Below are positions 25,962 to 37,345 of a DNA stretch of 64,000 nt, piece after piece. The first letter of the stretch is position 1. Each line of letters opens with the position of its first letter. The DNA comes from Aliiglaciecola sp. LCG003. GTDB lineage: Bacteria > Pseudomonadota > Gammaproteobacteria > Enterobacterales > Alteromonadaceae. The notes under the pieces were generated by a model. That model saw nothing but the letters and a program-made list of their open reading frames with translations. It was not told where the DNA came from and did not search any database. The position numbers were made by a program, and so were the translations under genes. The DNA lies in the NCBI RefSeq assembly GCF_030316135.1, contig NZ_CP128185.1, positions 3,286,001 through 3,350,000 on the forward strand, given 5' to 3'.

Positions 25962-27135
25962 GTTTCGGCCCTTCAATTAATTCCAGTACGGCAAGTGCAG
26001 ATTGTTTATCTGCATCTTGTTTTAACATTTTATGTAGGTCTACAAATTTTTGGCTAACTTGGCTATTCTCACCTTGCAACATCGGGACAATATACTCGAC
26101 TATAGTGGCCGGGTTGACATCATCTTGGAGTAATTCAGGCACAATTTTCTGGTCTGCCAACAAATTCGGCAATGAGAAATATTTCGCTTTGTACAGCTTC
26201 TTCATCATTTGATGAGTAAGCCATCTTAACCGGTAAGCCACTACCATAGGTCGTTTGCATAACATGGCTTCCAAAGAGGCCGTGCCAGAGGCAAGCAGAA
26301 TTGCATCCGCGGCAATCATCACATTACGTGACTGACCGAGCAAAACCGATACGGTTAATCCCTCAGGATAATCTTGCTGTTGTTTGAATTGACTAACAAT
26401 TAATTCAATCTGCTGTTTTCGAAGCTCATTAACCGCTGGGATCAGAACACGTAGCGGCCCTATTGTGTTACTTGCAAGCGCTGCACTTTGAAGGAAAATA
26501 TCCAGCAGCATATTGACTTCACCGGCACGACTACCGGGTAATAAGGCCAGAACTTTTTCGTCGGCCCCAACGGCTAGGTCAGTAAATGACTGTCGAGCTA
26601 GCTGTTGATCAGGTTGCAGTGGAATATCATCGGCCATAGTGTGGCCAACGAAACGACAGGGAAAACCATGTTTGTCGTAGACTTGCTTCTCAAACGGAAA
26701 AATACTCAGCACTAGGTTGGTGGCTTCACCAATCCCATAGATACGATTTTCACGCCATGCCCACACAGTTGGGCTCACATAGTGCACCGTTTTAATACCG
26801 AGTTTTTTTAATTTCTTTTCAAGTGGGAGATTAAAATCAGGGGCATCCACGCCGATATAGACATCGGGCTTGTTGGCTTTGAAATATTCAAATACTGTTT
26901 TGCGGATATGCAGCAGTCGGCGAATTCGCGATAAAACCTCTACCAACCCCATGACTGATAACTCTTCCATGTCAAACAGCGTCTTACACCCTTGCTGTAA
27001 CATGTTGGGACCGGCAATCCCTTCAATGATTGCATCTGGGTGTATCTGTCTTATTTGTTTGATAAGACCTGCTGCAAGTACGTCACCGGAGGCTTCTCCG
27101 GCAACAATTGCAATTTTAAGGGGCTTGGCGGACAT
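25954..27135 (-). CDS. lpxB: Lipid-A-disaccharide synthase
   Basis: LpxB joins UDP-diacylglucosamine and lipid X in lipid A synthesis at the inner membrane. It has [20 protein letters not shown] at the N-terminus, then [53 protein letters not shown] and [19 protein letters not shown]. The start is a choice between ATG 27135, which matches the family N-terminus, and GTG 27162. Neither has a clear ribosome binding site, so coupling to lpxA is likely. Confidence 0.95.
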   Translation of the reverse strand: MSAKPLKIAIVAGEASGDVLAAGLIKQIRQIHPDAIIEGIAGPNMLQQGCKTLFDMEELSVMGLVEVLSRIRRLLHIRKTVFEYFKANKPDVYIGVDAPDFNLPLEKKLKKLGIKTVHYVSPTVWAWRENRIYGIGEATNLVLSIFPFEKQVYDKHGFPCRFVGHTMADDIPLQPDQQLARQSFTDLAVGADEKVLALLPGSRAGEVNMLLDIFLQSAALASNTIGPLRVLIPAVNELRKQQIELIVSQFKQQQDYPEGLTVSVLLGQSRNVMIAADAILLASGTASLEAMLCKRPMVVAYRLRWLTHQMMKKLYKAKYFSLPNLLADQKIVPELLQDDVNPATIVEYIVPMLQGENSQVSQKFVDLHKMLKQDADKQSALAVLELIEGPKRD

Positions 27136-27165
27136 TTCAGAAAAACACAGGGTTAAAGGCACATG

Positions 27166-27936
27166 CTAACGAATGATGCCTCTGGATGAATTCGCGACGA
27201 ATTCTGCCATTTGACCTACTTCGCTAGTTTCTTTGGCCATTTCACGTAATTTCTCAACTGCCTCTTCGGCGCGATTTCCGCTACGATAGAGTATTTTATA
27301 GGCTCGACGGATTTGAAGAATGGCATCTTTATCGAAACCTCTTCGACGTAAGCCTTCGGAATTAATTCCCGCCGGTGTATTGTCAGTTCCGCTTACCATC
27401 ACGAAAGGTGGAATATCACGAAGCACCACACAGCCACCACCGGTAAAACTATGCGAACCAATATGGCAAAATTGATGCACGGCAGTCATTCCACCAAGGA
27501 TCACTGAATCACCTAAATGCACATGGCCTGCTAAGGTAGTATTGTTGGCAAGGATATTATCGTTACCGACCATACAATCATGAGCTACGTGGACATACGC
27601 CATCAACAAGTTGTTAGAGCCGATAGAGGTTAAGCTGTTGTCTTGTACGGTGCCTCTGTGCAGTGTGACACACTCACGGAACACATTATTATCGCCAATT
27701 TCTAGTCTGGTAGGCTCACCAGCGTATTTCTTGTCTTGGCATTGCTCGCCGACAGACGCAAATTGAAAAAAGTGGTTGTTCTTGCCTATTTTTGTTGGGC
27801 CTTTGATCACCACGTGTGACTCAATAATAGTGCCGCTGCCAATTTCAACATCGGCGTCGATCAAAGTGTAAGCGCCAACCTGGACGTCAGCAGCTAATTT
27901 TGCAGAAGGATGAATTATAGCAGTTTGATGGATCAC
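27166..27936 (-). CDS. lpxA: UDP-GlcNAc acyltransferase
   Basis: LpxA catalyses the first step of lipid A synthesis, moving a 3-hydroxyacyl chain from ACP to UDP-GlcNAc. The 256-residue protein is a left-handed beta-helix of hexapeptide repeats (IHPSAKLAADVQVGAY, VEIGSGTIIESHVVI). It has the catalytic-His region AYVHVAHDCMVGND and a C-terminal helical domain (RAYKILYRSG). It follows fabZ by 3 bases. Confidence 0.97.
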   Translation of the reverse strand: MIHQTAIIHPSAKLAADVQVGAYTLIDADVEIGSGTIIESHVVIKGPTKIGKNNHFFQFASVGEQCQDKKYAGEPTRLEIGDNNVFRECVTLHRGTVQDNSLTSIGSNNLLMAYVHVAHDCMVGNDNILANNTTLAGHVHLGDSVILGGMTAVHQFCHIGSHSFTGGGCVVLRDIPPFVMVSGTDNTPAGINSEGLRRRGFDKDAILQIRRAYKILYRSGNRAEEAVEKLREMAKETSEVGQMAEFVANSSRGIIR

Positions 27937-27939
27937 AGC

Positions 27940-28386
27940 TTACATTTTCCTCATTGCACACATAAATTCAGCTATACAGGCTTCCTTTCCATCAACACTT
28001 GCCGTTCCGCGGAATTTCCAGATCCCACGCCGTTCTTTGACTAACACAACGTCAAAGTCCAGTCTGTCACCAGGAACAACTGGAAGTTTAAAACGTGCAT
28101 TGTCTATGCCAGCATACAAGTATAACTCATCTGTATTTCCAGCCGTTTTAAAACCTAGTACACCGGCCGCTTGTGCCATGGCTTCTAGTATCAATACGCC
28201 AGGGAAAATCGGCTTACCCGGAAAATGACCGGTGAAACATGGCTCGTTAAAAGTAATGTTTTTATAGGCTTTAATTGAATCACCCAAGGTGTAGTCAGTT
28301 ACTCTGTCAATCAACAAAAAGGGATATCTGTGGGGTAACAGCTCTAGTATTTCTTCTATTTCGATAGGGTTTAAATGGTCGGCCAA
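27940..28386 (-). CDS. fabZ: 3-hydroxyacyl-ACP dehydratase FabZ
   Basis: FabZ dehydrates 3-hydroxyacyl-ACP in fatty acid elongation. The 148-residue hot-dog fold protein has [14 protein letters not shown], the catalytic His in [15 protein letters not shown], and the Glu in [13 protein letters not shown]. It lies between lpxD and lpxA, so lipid A and fatty acid enzymes that compete for the same ACP substrates share one transcript. Confidence 0.97.
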   Translation of the reverse strand: MADHLNPIEIEEILELLPHRYPFLLIDRVTDYTLGDSIKAYKNITFNEPCFTGHFPGKPIFPGVLILEAMAQAAGVLGFKTAGNTDELYLYAGIDNARFKLPVVPGDRLDFDVVLVKERRGIWKFRGTASVDGKEACIAEFMCAMRKM

Positions 28387-28428
28387 AGGCTGATCTCCTT
28401 TAATCAGTGAATAAGCAAGACTAATTCA

Positions 28429-29460
28429 CTATTTTGAATGTTGTTTTTCCAACGCTTTGACACGATCAGCAATAGATGAAATTTGTCTTAAATAAACGGC
28501 ATTTTTGCGCCATTCCCGATTGGAAACAGCCGGCATCCCAGATGAATACACCCCGGCTTCGCTGATACTTTTTGTTACCATACTCATACCAGTGAAATGG
28601 ACATTATCACAAATATCGATATGCCCGTTGATACCGCATAATCCCGCAATAGAACAATTACGCCCAAGTTTAGTACTTCCAGCGATTACGCTGCAGGCAG
28701 CCATCGCAGTGTTTTCTCCCAAGTGTACGTTATGGGCGAGTTGTACTTGGTTATCAATGATAACGCCGTCTGCAATGATGGTATCTTCTAGCGCACCGCG
28801 ATCGATTGTAGTACTGGCTCCAATTTCAACTCGGTTGCCTATCACAACTTTTCCAAGTTGCGGGATTTTAATCCATCGACCTTTGTCATTGGCATAGCCG
28901 AAACCGTCGCTACCTATCACTGTAGCCGATTGCACTAAGCATTGCTCACCCATAATTGTATTATGATAGAGGGAAACATTTGCCCATAATTTAGTATAGC
29001 TGCCAATCTGACAGTTTTTACCAATAAAACACCCAGCACCAACTTGCACATGATCGCCTAGCACTACACCCGACTCTATTACCGCATTGGGACCAATACT
29101 GACACCTGTCCCAAGCACCGCGTCCTCGGCTATCACTGCGCTTGCAGCTATGCCTGAGGCGGCGTCAGGAGTGGTATCAAGAGCTTGGGCAGCTAGTGCA
29201 AAACCCACATAAGGATTTGTATGCACTAACGCTGTACTAGGGCAATGGGATAATTCATCAGGATGTAGAATTACAGCTTGTGCTGTCGTGTCAGCAAGTT
29301 GATTACGATACTTGCTATTGGACAAAAAAGAAATCTGACCAATGCCCGCACCGGCCAAGGTTCCCAAACTATTTATCTGGGTATCTTCGTTATCATCGCC
29401 AGATAAATGTAACGTTGCACCTATCTTTTCTGCCAATGACTTAAGACTGATTGACTGCAT
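28429..29460 (-). CDS. lpxD: UDP-3-O-acylglucosamine N-acyltransferase
   Basis: LpxD adds the second hydroxyacyl chain in lipid A synthesis. Of its 343 residues, 1-100 form the uridine-binding domain (ISFLSNSKYRNQL). Residues about 105-320 are hexapeptide repeats of a left-handed beta-helix with the active-site His in AHNVHLGENTAM. A C-terminal helix (ISSIADRVKALEKQH) binds ACP in homologues. It starts 14 bases after skp. Confidence 0.97.
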   Translation of the reverse strand: MQSISLKSLAEKIGATLHLSGDDNEDTQINSLGTLAGAGIGQISFLSNSKYRNQLADTTAQAVILHPDELSHCPSTALVHTNPYVGFALAAQALDTTPDAASGIAASAVIAEDAVLGTGVSIGPNAVIESGVVLGDHVQVGAGCFIGKNCQIGSYTKLWANVSLYHNTIMGEQCLVQSATVIGSDGFGYANDKGRWIKIPQLGKVVIGNRVEIGASTTIDRGALEDTIIADGVIIDNQVQLAHNVHLGENTAMAACSVIAGSTKLGRNCSIAGLCGINGHIDICDNVHFTGMSMVTKSISEAGVYSSGMPAVSNREWRKNAVYLRQISSIADRVKALEKQHSK

Positions 29461-29474
29461 GCGGGCTCCTAGCC

Positions 29475-29990
29475 TTACTTCATTTGGCTAACTTTCTTCA
29501 ATACTTTTTCAGAGATATCGTATTGAGGAGTGGCAAATACTACTGCTTGTCTGTCTAGTACCAAATCAAGTTTTTCTTCAGTAACTACCGCTTGAATAGC
29601 TTGATTAAGTAGCGTAACGACTTTTACGTTTTCTTCTTGTCTACGCTTTTGGATTTTTTCCTGTAAAGGCTTAGCAATAGCTTCATATTCTGTATTGGCA
29701 GCTTGCAAACGTTCTTGCTCCGCTTTGATTTGCGCTTCGCTCATGGTCGGAGCATCTTTACGTAACTTCTCTAAATCTGCCGCCATTTTCTGACGCAAGG
29801 CTTCTACTTTTGTGCCTTCATCTTTAAACTCTATTTGCAGAGACTGGCTACTAGCAATGGCCTGAGGCATCTGCTGCACGATAGCGTCGCGATTAACAAC
29901 TCCAATACGTTGTTCAGCCATAGCTGCTGAACTTAATAGTGCGCTGCTTAACAATGCGGTTGCAAAAAGTGTTTTAACTAACTGTTTCAA
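29475..29990 (-). CDS. skp: Periplasmic chaperone Skp (OmpH)
   Basis: Skp holds unfolded outer-membrane proteins in the periplasm and delivers them to BamA. The 171-residue protein has a signal peptide (LVKTLFATALLSSALLSSAAMA, cleaved about residue 25), then RIGVVNRDAIVQQMPQA. The long charged coiled-coil tentacle is at residues 55-125. The C-terminal strand reads KLDLVLDRQAVVFA. It lies 55 bases after bamA. Confidence 0.95.
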   Translation of the reverse strand: MKQLVKTLFATALLSSALLSSAAMAEQRIGVVNRDAIVQQMPQAIASSQSLQIEFKDEGTKVEALRQKMAADLEKLRKDAPTMSEAQIKAEQERLQAANTEYEAIAKPLQEKIQKRRQEENVKVVTLLNQAIQAVVTEEKLDLVLDRQAVVFATPQYDISEKVLKKVSQMK

Positions 29991-30045
29991 GGGTAACTCC
30001 TTCCTGTTGTTATATTTTTTGGTTAGCCTAATTGCTAACCTAAGA

Positions 30046-32514
30046 TTAAAATGTTTGGCCTATATTGAAGGTGAAGAATTTAACATCATCACCAACGCGT
30101 TCTTGTAGTGCTCTAGAAAAACTGAATACCATAGGGCCCATGGGTGACAGCCATTGTACAGAAACTCCAGCTGAAGCTCTATAGCGAGTCCAATCGCTAT
30201 AGTCTGAAACTGGGTCAGCAGCGCTGTTAGCCGCATCTAAATCTCTATATTCTTTAAAGTCAAATTCGGTATCCCAAACGTTACCCACATCGAAAAAGAA
30301 ACTCGAACGTACAGAATTATCTAATTCTTCACCAACAAAGGGCGTCGGTACAATAAATTCTAGTCCGCCCAATAACATCGCGTTGCCACCAAGGGATCTT
30401 GAAGAAACACTAATTAAGTCGGACTCTGGTCCTAAGTAGATAGTTCCATCCGGACCTTGGATACTGCGGGGATTTCTTTGAACGCCTCGTGGTCCAACGG
30501 TATTATTCTCAAAGCCTCGTAAGGTATCGCTACCACCAGCCGTAAAGTTCTGGGTGAAAGGTAACACTTGTTCATTTCCGTCTGTATCACCATAACCATT
30601 TCCGTAACCTGCACGAAGCCTAGCCAAAATAGACCAACGCTGATCTCTGGTTAACGGGAAATAAAATTTGTTATCTATAATACTTTTAAAGTAATTAACG
30701 TCTGAGTTAGGGGTTGTAATACTGAAGGACGCACTTTGTGATGACCCTGCAGTTGGGAAAATACCTCTGTTAAGTGTGCTGCGACTCCACGAGACCGATG
30801 CTAAGAAACTATTGTAACTGATCGGTGCATCCGGATTGCTCGGGTCGATAAATTGACTATAGAAACGATCCGTTTGTTCATAGGAGCTACGACGAGACAA
30901 CTCGACGTCACTGTATGTCATACCAAAGTTTATTCGGTTGAACTCGTTAATTGGATAGCCAACATTCACCCCAAGGGAGTACTGTTTACTGTTGTACTGG
31001 ATTAGGTTGGCATTACCTGCATCGAATTCACTGTAAGCAATATTTCCACCTAAACTGATACCATCTATGGTGAAGTAAGGGTCAGTATACGAAAGCTGCA
31101 CGCTCTTTTGGTATGACACAGTACTGATATTAAATGCCAGTCGTTTACCCGTACCTAAAAAGTTATCTTGTTGAATACCAGCTTGAAGGCTTAAGTTGGT
31201 TCTATCACCATAACCTATACCGGCATTAAAAGACCCAGATGGCTGTTCTTTGACTTTATAGATGACATCTACTTTGTCATCTTCACCGGGCAGGCGCACA
31301 GTTTCAAAATCCACTTCTTCCATATAGGTCAATCTGGATAAAGTATTTTTCGATGAATCAAGAAGATTATTCGATAACCAGGTACCTTCCATTTGGCTTA
31401 CACCTTGACGCAATACATCGTCGGCGGTCACGGTATTCCCTTCGAAATTAATTCGGCGCACATAAATACGTTTGCCTGGGTCAACCGACAGGGTCAATTT
31501 TACCGTCTTATCTTCATCATTTATTTCTGGGATGGTGGTTACTTGTGGATAAGCATAACCAAAACGACCGAGATACTTACTAATAAACTCTTCTGTATAA
31601 GTCACCTCAGCTTGATTATAAAGCTCGCCACTAACCAATGGCATTATAGCTTTCATATACTCTTCATTGCCAAGCACATCACCTACAAGTTCAACGTCTG
31701 AAATCCGGTACTGCTCACCTTCAGTAATATTCAAAGTGATATAAATACCATCTTTTTCAGGTGTCATTGATACTTGAGTGGAATCGACGGTATAACGTAA
31801 ATACCCTCTGTCGAGATAATAACTGCGTAATGTTTCCATATCGCCCGAAAGCGTCTGCTTCTGATAACGGGTTTCAGATAAGAAATCCCACCATGGAGCA
31901 TCGAATTTTAATTCCATTTGACGGAATAGTTCAGCATCTGAAAAGACTTCGTTACCGACGATGTTGATTTGTTGAATTTGGGCGGAGTCGCCTTCTTCAA
32001 AGAGAAACTTCAGATCGATTCGATTTCTAGGTAAAGGCGTGACTATGGCACTGACATCAGCATTATATTTACCTATGCTGTAAAAGAAGTCCTTTAGACC
32101 ATTCTCAATACCGGTTAATACGGTTTTGTCTAGTGGCTCACCCACGCGAATATTGTTGCCTTCGAGACTTTCCTGCAATTGTTCATCTTTGATGTCATCA
32201 TTGCCATCAAAGATAATATTACTGATAGTCGGACGCTCTTTTACCCGCACCACTAAAGTCGTGCCATCACGTAAAATTTCTATGCTTTCAAAATGCGTAG
32301 AGGAATACAGACTGCGGATCAGCTGAGCACTGCGGAAACTGTTCATTTGATCGCCAACTTTGACGGGCAGATAAGTCAGCGCCGCTCCAAGAGCAACCCG
32401 TTGTAATCCTTCCACTTTAATATCAGACACCAAAAACTCGTTTTCAGGTGCTGCATTTGCAAAGCTAGCACTGGATAACAGTAATCCGGCTACAACTAAC
32501 TGTTTTAACTTCAT
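30046..32514 (-). CDS. bamA: Outer membrane assembly factor BamA
   Basis: BamA inserts beta-barrel proteins into the outer membrane. The 822-residue precursor has a signal peptide (cleaved after AxA near residue 21) and five POTRA domains (about 25-420). The barrel is at 425-822 and includes the lid/loop motif [21 protein letters not shown]. It ends in phenylalanine (FNIGQTF), the normal C-terminal barrel signal. The gene sits between rseP and skp, as in E. coli. Confidence 0.98.
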   Translation of the reverse strand: MKLKQLVVAGLLLSSASFANAAPENEFLVSDIKVEGLQRVALGAALTYLPVKVGDQMNSFRSAQLIRSLYSSTHFESIEILRDGTTLVVRVKERPTISNIIFDGNDDIKDEQLQESLEGNNIRVGEPLDKTVLTGIENGLKDFFYSIGKYNADVSAIVTPLPRNRIDLKFLFEEGDSAQIQQINIVGNEVFSDAELFRQMELKFDAPWWDFLSETRYQKQTLSGDMETLRSYYLDRGYLRYTVDSTQVSMTPEKDGIYITLNITEGEQYRISDVELVGDVLGNEEYMKAIMPLVSGELYNQAEVTYTEEFISKYLGRFGYAYPQVTTIPEINDEDKTVKLTLSVDPGKRIYVRRINFEGNTVTADDVLRQGVSQMEGTWLSNNLLDSSKNTLSRLTYMEEVDFETVRLPGEDDKVDVIYKVKEQPSGSFNAGIGYGDRTNLSLQAGIQQDNFLGTGKRLAFNISTVSYQKSVQLSYTDPYFTIDGISLGGNIAYSEFDAGNANLIQYNSKQYSLGVNVGYPINEFNRINFGMTYSDVELSRRSSYEQTDRFYSQFIDPSNPDAPISYNSFLASVSWSRSTLNRGIFPTAGSSQSASFSITTPNSDVNYFKSIIDNKFYFPLTRDQRWSILARLRAGYGNGYGDTDGNEQVLPFTQNFTAGGSDTLRGFENNTVGPRGVQRNPRSIQGPDGTIYLGPESDLISVSSRSLGGNAMLLGGLEFIVPTPFVGEELDNSVRSSFFFDVGNVWDTEFDFKEYRDLDAANSAADPVSDYSDWTRYRASAGVSVQWLSPMGPMVFSFSRALQERVGDDVKFFTFNIGQTF

Positions 32515-32576
32515 TTATTAATATTCTTCCTAAGCACTCAATGCTAGTCACTACACAGCATCTTGTTCAATGCGCG

Positions 32577-33923
32577 TTATAGTCGCGCAATATCATTATA
32601 AAAGGCAACGGCCATCAACAGTATTAAGATGATTCCACCAATCTTAAACCCAACTTCCTGAACCGACTCTGAAACCGGACGCCCCGTTAAAAGCTCTATA
32701 AAGTAATAGAGTAAATGGCCGCCATCAAGCACAGGTAGAGGTAAAAGGTTAATTATTCCCAAATTCACGCTAATTAAGGCTAAAAAGCCTAAAAAAGCGA
32801 CAATACCATAACTGGCACTCATACCTGCCCCTTGGGCAATGGATATAGGTCCGCTCAAATTTTTAACCGATACGTCACCGGTAAATAGCTTACCGAGCAT
32901 ATCAAGACTTAATGTTATCAAACGCCAAGTACTATCTACTCCTTGAAACAAAGCATCGATAGGACCATATTGTTTTACGAATATATAATCCTCAGGCCAT
33001 GGCTCTCGATAGGAGATGACCCCGAGTAACCCTTTGCCTGACCCATCGGACTTCACTCCAACAGTGGCATTTAAGATCTTTATTTCACCCTCTCGTTCAA
33101 TAGTAATTGCGACGTCTTGCAACGGATGTTGTTCGATCAACTCCACTGTTTGTTCCCATTTTTCAACAGGAGTTCCATTGAACCCAACAATTAAGTCATT
33201 CTCGCGCAAGCCAGCGTTATAACCTGGAGAATATTTCTCCACCATGGCCATTTGATTTGTTGCCTTGGGAACAAATGGGATTATACCTAAACTAGCCAAT
33301 GCAGATTGTTTTTCTGGGTCAAATTGCCATTTAGTTAAATCTAATTCAATAGTACGGGTATAACCTGCCGAACTTGAAACTTGCATGGGTACGCTAGCAT
33401 CACCGATGGCTCCCATTATTTCATAATTCACTTCCTGCCAGTCAAGGGTCTCACGGCCTGCCAATGCGATAATTTCATCGCCCGTTTGAACCCCTGCCTG
33501 GGAGGCTATTGAATTTGCTTGGACGTCACCAATCACCGGCTTTACTGCCTGTTCGCCAATCAACAATAGAAAATACATGGCTAGGACGGCAAATAAAAAA
33601 TTAACAATAGGTCCGGCGGAAACAATCGCAATTCGCTTCAATACAGGCTGACGGTTGAAAGCATAAGGCAAATCAGCCTCTTTAACTTGCTCCACTCTCT
33701 CATCAAGCATTTTCACATAGCCACCAAGGGGTATAGCTGCGATCACATACTCGGTTCCTAAGGAATCAGTGGTGCGCCAAAGCGCTTTGCCAAAGCCAAT
33801 TGAAAAACGTTGAACTTTGACGCCACAACGCCGAGCAACCCAAAAATGTCCCCATTCATGGACAGCCACTAAAATTCCTAGGGCGATAATAAAAGAGACT
33901 AAATTCCACAGGAAAGCGATCAT
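32577..33923 (-). CDS. rseP: Site-2 zinc protease RseP
   Basis: RseP cleaves anti-sigma-E factor RseA within the membrane and clears signal peptides. The 448-residue protein has HEWGH (22-26) in the first membrane helix, two tandem PDZ domains (about 115-290), and the third metal ligand in INLLPLPVLDGGH. It has about four membrane segments. It overlaps the dxr stop by 4 bases (ATGA). Confidence 0.97.
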   Translation of the reverse strand: MIAFLWNLVSFIIALGILVAVHEWGHFWVARRCGVKVQRFSIGFGKALWRTTDSLGTEYVIAAIPLGGYVKMLDERVEQVKEADLPYAFNRQPVLKRIAIVSAGPIVNFLFAVLAMYFLLLIGEQAVKPVIGDVQANSIASQAGVQTGDEIIALAGRETLDWQEVNYEIMGAIGDASVPMQVSSSAGYTRTIELDLTKWQFDPEKQSALASLGIIPFVPKATNQMAMVEKYSPGYNAGLRENDLIVGFNGTPVEKWEQTVELIEQHPLQDVAITIEREGEIKILNATVGVKSDGSGKGLLGVISYREPWPEDYIFVKQYGPIDALFQGVDSTWRLITLSLDMLGKLFTGDVSVKNLSGPISIAQGAGMSASYGIVAFLGFLALISVNLGIINLLPLPVLDGGHLLYYFIELLTGRPVSESVQEVGFKIGGIILILLMAVAFYNDIARL

Positions 33924-35104
33924 GCACAGGCCTTATCTAATTGCTGCAACGCCAACTTTCTAACTTGCTGATCTAATGCGATTACGTCATCTACTGAATT
34001 TAAAGCACAGGCTTCACTTTGTTCCACAATCCGCCGATTCAATCTGGCGATATCAGTAAAACGAATGCGCCCAGACAAAAATGCCTCAACGCTAATTTCG
34101 TTCACCGCGTTCAGTGTTGTAGTGGCATATTGACCTGCTTTACAGGCCTCAATTGCCGTGCGTAAATTAGGGTATCTATTGAAGTCGGCAAGCTCAAAAC
34201 TAAAATCCGTCAGGGCCGAGAAATCCAATGGCTTGACACCTGAATCAATCCGCTCGGGAAAAGACAAACAATGGGCAATAGGGGTGCGCATATCGGGGTT
34301 ACCCATTTGCGCCAATACTGAACCATCGACGTATTGGACCATGGAGTGAATGATACTTTGTGGATGTAACACAATTTGAATATCTTCGCAGGCTAAGCCG
34401 AACAGCCATTTGGCTTCAATGAATTCCAAGCCTTTATTCATCATGGTAGCTGAGTCTACTGAAATTTTTCTACCCATATCCCAATTCGGATGAGCACAAG
34501 CTTGATCGGGAGTGATTTTATCAAAACTATCTAACGGACGAGTTAGAAACGGACCGCCTGATCCCGTCAATAAAATTTTGGCAATACCTGATGCCGCTAA
34601 ATCACCGTACTCAAAGCTCTGCGGAAGACACTGAAAAATGGCATTGTGTTCGCTATCAATTGGCAATAGTTGTGCACCACTTTTATTCACTTCTTGAATA
34701 AAAATATCACCACACATTACTAAAGACTCTTTGTTGGCTAGCATCACCTTCTTACCTGCTTTGACAGCTGATAAGGTCGGTAGCAAACCCGCAGCGCCTA
34801 CAATAGCGGCCATTACACTGTCGACGCTTTCCAATTGAGCGACATGACATAGGCCCTGGTGGCCGGTTAACAGCTCACAAGATAGTTTGGCGCGGGCTAA
34901 TTTTTGCTTAGTCTGCAGGTAATTTGCCTGATCGGAAATGACCAAAAACTCAGGCTGACAGGTTTTTGCTTGTTCTATTAACTTATCTATATTGCTGTGC
35001 GCCGTTAAGGCGACGACGTTAAATTTGTCTGGGTGTAGAGCTATCACATCGAGTGTGCTCTGACCTATTGAACCTGTTGCCCCTAGAATTGTTATGTTTT
35101 GCAT
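33920..35104 (-). CDS. dxr: 1-deoxy-D-xylulose 5-phosphate reductoisomerase
   Basis: Dxr (IspC) makes MEP, the committed step of the non-mevalonate isoprenoid pathway. I choose the ATG at 35104 because it gives a 4-base ATGA overlap with cdsA and the family start MQNITILGATGSIGQST. A start four codons earlier is possible. Key motifs are the NADPH loop GATGSIGQST, LANKESLVMCGDIF, LLPIDSEHNAIFQCL and NWDMGRKISVDSATMMNKG, with metal ligands Asp and Glu. Confidence 0.97.
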   Translation of the reverse strand: MQNITILGATGSIGQSTLDVIALHPDKFNVVALTAHSNIDKLIEQAKTCQPEFLVISDQANYLQTKQKLARAKLSCELLTGHQGLCHVAQLESVDSVMAAIVGAAGLLPTLSAVKAGKKVMLANKESLVMCGDIFIQEVNKSGAQLLPIDSEHNAIFQCLPQSFEYGDLAASGIAKILLTGSGGPFLTRPLDSFDKITPDQACAHPNWDMGRKISVDSATMMNKGLEFIEAKWLFGLACEDIQIVLHPQSIIHSMVQYVDGSVLAQMGNPDMRTPIAHCLSFPERIDSGVKPLDFSALTDFSFELADFNRYPNLRTAIEACKAGQYATTTLNAVNEISVEAFLSGRIRFTDIARLNRRIVEQSEACALNSVDDVIALDQQVRKLALQQLDKACA

Positions 35105-35967
35105 CAAGCCATCCACATAACATAACAGAAGGCAAACACAGGAAACGCAGCAGTAAGGCTATCAATTCGATCTAATAACCCGCCGTGACCCGGTAATATC
35201 TTCCCGCTATCCTTAATACCGGCGCAACGCTTAAACATACTTTCATTCAGATCACCCAGAGCTGACACGGCCACGGTTAATCCACCTATCAGTATGTGCA
35301 TCCATATACGGGTAGGGTCGACTTGGTAATGCAAAGCAGCAAAGCCAATGATCGCAGTGGAGGCGCCAATACCGCCGAGTAAACCTTCCAATGTTTTGCC
35401 GGGCGATACATTAGGGCGTAATTTATGCCGACCAAATTTAACCCCAACAAAAAATGCGCCTATATCTGCCGCCCAGACGATACCCAGTACATAGAAAATT
35501 AACGAAACACCATAAAAGGGATCTATATCATGCATATGTGAACGTAACGAAACCACCGCCACCCATGTGGGGATCAAGGTTAGAAATCCAAATAAGCAGC
35601 GAATAGATTTACTGTTTTTCCAGATTGCGGAAAAACGCGGATAAGCCAATATCATCAGCAATGAGACTAACCACCAAATAGCAGCAATCCCCAAAATCAA
35701 TTTATACACTGGGTTTAATGCACCTTGATACCAAATTAATTCTGTGGGAACCAAATAGGTTTGCAATAAACAACAGGCTAAAATAAATACAGCAAACAAG
35801 GCTTTGTAGGGGCGTTTCGATATACCTGACATATTTGCCCATTCATATCCCCCCATGCCCATCACGAAAGCGATAAAGATTTCGAACCAAAATAACGGTA
35901 ATAATATTATTGCTGCCAACGCTAAAGGCGCTAGGATAAGAGCAGTTATGATGCGCTGCTTTAACAT
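35104..35967 (-). CDS. cdsA: Phosphatidate cytidylyltransferase
   Basis: CdsA makes CDP-diacylglycerol, the precursor of all main phospholipids. The 287-residue protein has about eight membrane segments and the family signature near the C-terminus (VSALGDLNESMFKRCAGIKD, then GKILPGHGGLLDRIDSL). It lies between uppS and dxr. Confidence 0.97.
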   Translation of the reverse strand: MLKQRIITALILAPLALAAIILLPLFWFEIFIAFVMGMGGYEWANMSGISKRPYKALFAVFILACCLLQTYLVPTELIWYQGALNPVYKLILGIAAIWWLVSLLMILAYPRFSAIWKNSKSIRCLFGFLTLIPTWVAVVSLRSHMHDIDPFYGVSLIFYVLGIVWAADIGAFFVGVKFGRHKLRPNVSPGKTLEGLLGGIGASTAIIGFAALHYQVDPTRIWMHILIGGLTVAVSALGDLNESMFKRCAGIKDSGKILPGHGGLLDRIDSLTAAFPVFAFCYVMWMA

Positions 35968-35998
35968 AGTATTGAACTACTCCAACTTGCGGCCGACA

Positions 35999-36727
35999 TC
36001 ATTTGCACTCTACCTGCTCGCCAGTTAAACCAAAACGACGTTGTCTGTCGGCAAAGTCATCTATTGCAAGTTGGAAGGCCTGTTCATCGAAATCGGGCCA
36101 CAATGTGTCAGTAAAATAAAATTCAGCATAGGCACATTGCCACATCAAAAAGTTACTGATGCGATGCTCTCCACCTGTGCGAATTAATAAATCTAATTCA
36201 GGTTGCTCGGCAAGTGACATATATTGATTGAAATCATGTTCGCTTATGTCATCGATTTTGCCGTTCGTTTCTATCGTGTATTTTGCTAGGTTTTTAGCCG
36301 CGTTTATAATATCCCAGCGACCACCATAGTTAGCCGCTATATTAAGCACTAACGAGGTATTGTTTTCTGTTAATGCTTCGGCTTTATGAATTTTCTTTAC
36401 TAGACCCCCGTCAAACCGCGAGGTATCGCCAATCACTTTCAATCGAACATTATTTTTATTCAGTCTCTTAGCTTCGCTATTTAACACGAAATTGAATAGC
36501 TCCATCAACACGCCAACTTCCGCCGCGGGTCGATTCCAGTTCTCGCTGCTAAAAGCAAATAGAGTTAAAGATTGGATACCAGTTTGACGGGCAAAACGCA
36601 CCGCTGCCCGGACTGATTCCACACCAGCTTTATGGCCAAAGGTGCGAATTTTGCCTTTTTTCTTAGCCCAACGACCGTTGCCATCCATGATGATGGCAAC
36701 GTGCTTAGGTATTTTAGAATCTGTCAT
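35999..36727 (-). CDS. uppS: Undecaprenyl diphosphate synthase
   Basis: UppS makes the C55 lipid carrier for peptidoglycan and O-antigen. The 242-residue cis-prenyltransferase has [18 protein letters not shown] (catalytic Asp15), then [21 protein letters not shown] and the C-terminal [18 protein letters not shown]. It is 34 bases after frr. Confidence 0.97.
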   Translation of the reverse strand: MTDSKIPKHVAIIMDGNGRWAKKKGKIRTFGHKAGVESVRAAVRFARQTGIQSLTLFAFSSENWNRPAAEVGVLMELFNFVLNSEAKRLNKNNVRLKVIGDTSRFDGGLVKKIHKAEALTENNTSLVLNIAANYGGRWDIINAAKNLAKYTIETNGKIDDISEHDFNQYMSLAEQPELDLLIRTGGEHRISNFLMWQCAYAEFYFTDTLWPDFDEQAFQLAIDDFADRQRRFGLTGEQVECK

Positions 36728-36761
36728 AGATAGGATAGGGAACTAAGTCGTCTTAACGAAC

Positions 36762-37319
36762 TTAGATCTCCATCAACTCTTTTTCTTTATCTTGCAGCAT
36801 CACATCAATACTTTTAACAAATTCATCTGTTAGTTTTTGAATCATTTCCTCACCTTTGCGACTTTCGTCTTCACTCAACTCTTTTTCTTTGAGCAATTCT
36901 TTGATATCTGCATTGGCATCTCGACGAATATTTCGCACCGCTACTCGGCCCTGTTCGGCTTCATTGCGAACCACTTTTATTAAGTCTTTACGACGTTCTT
37001 CAGTCAGCGCTGGCAAAGGAATGCGCATTGCTGTACCAGAGCTCATCGGATTTAATCCAAGATCTGATTGCATAATAGCTTTTTCGACCGCAGCGGAAGC
37101 GCTTTTATCAAACACGGTTAGTGCAAGTGTTCTGGCATCTTCAGCAAAGATATTGGCTAACTGCTTGAGCGGAGTATCAGTGCCGTAATATGGCACCATA
37201 ATGCTATCAAGTAGCGCTGGATGCGCGCGGCCAGTGCGTATTTTACTGAGCTGACTTTTGAGCGCACTAATACTTTTTTCCATTCTCTGCTTAGCATCAC
37301 TTTGAATCTCGTTTATCAC
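36762..37319 (-). CDS. frr: Ribosome recycling factor
   Basis: Frr works with EF-G to split post-termination ribosomes. The 185-residue protein has the three-helix-bundle plan with [19 protein letters not shown] near residue 28-46 and the helical [20 protein letters not shown] near residue 115. It is full length. It follows pyrH by 26 bases in the same operon. Confidence 0.98.
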   Translation of the reverse strand: MINEIQSDAKQRMEKSISALKSQLSKIRTGRAHPALLDSIMVPYYGTDTPLKQLANIFAEDARTLALTVFDKSASAAVEKAIMQSDLGLNPMSSGTAMRIPLPALTEERRKDLIKVVRNEAEQGRVAVRNIRRDANADIKELLKEKELSEDESRKGEEMIQKLTDEFVKSIDVMLQDKEKELMEI

Positions 37320-37345
37320 GGCAGTCTCCCTATAATTCTTTTTTA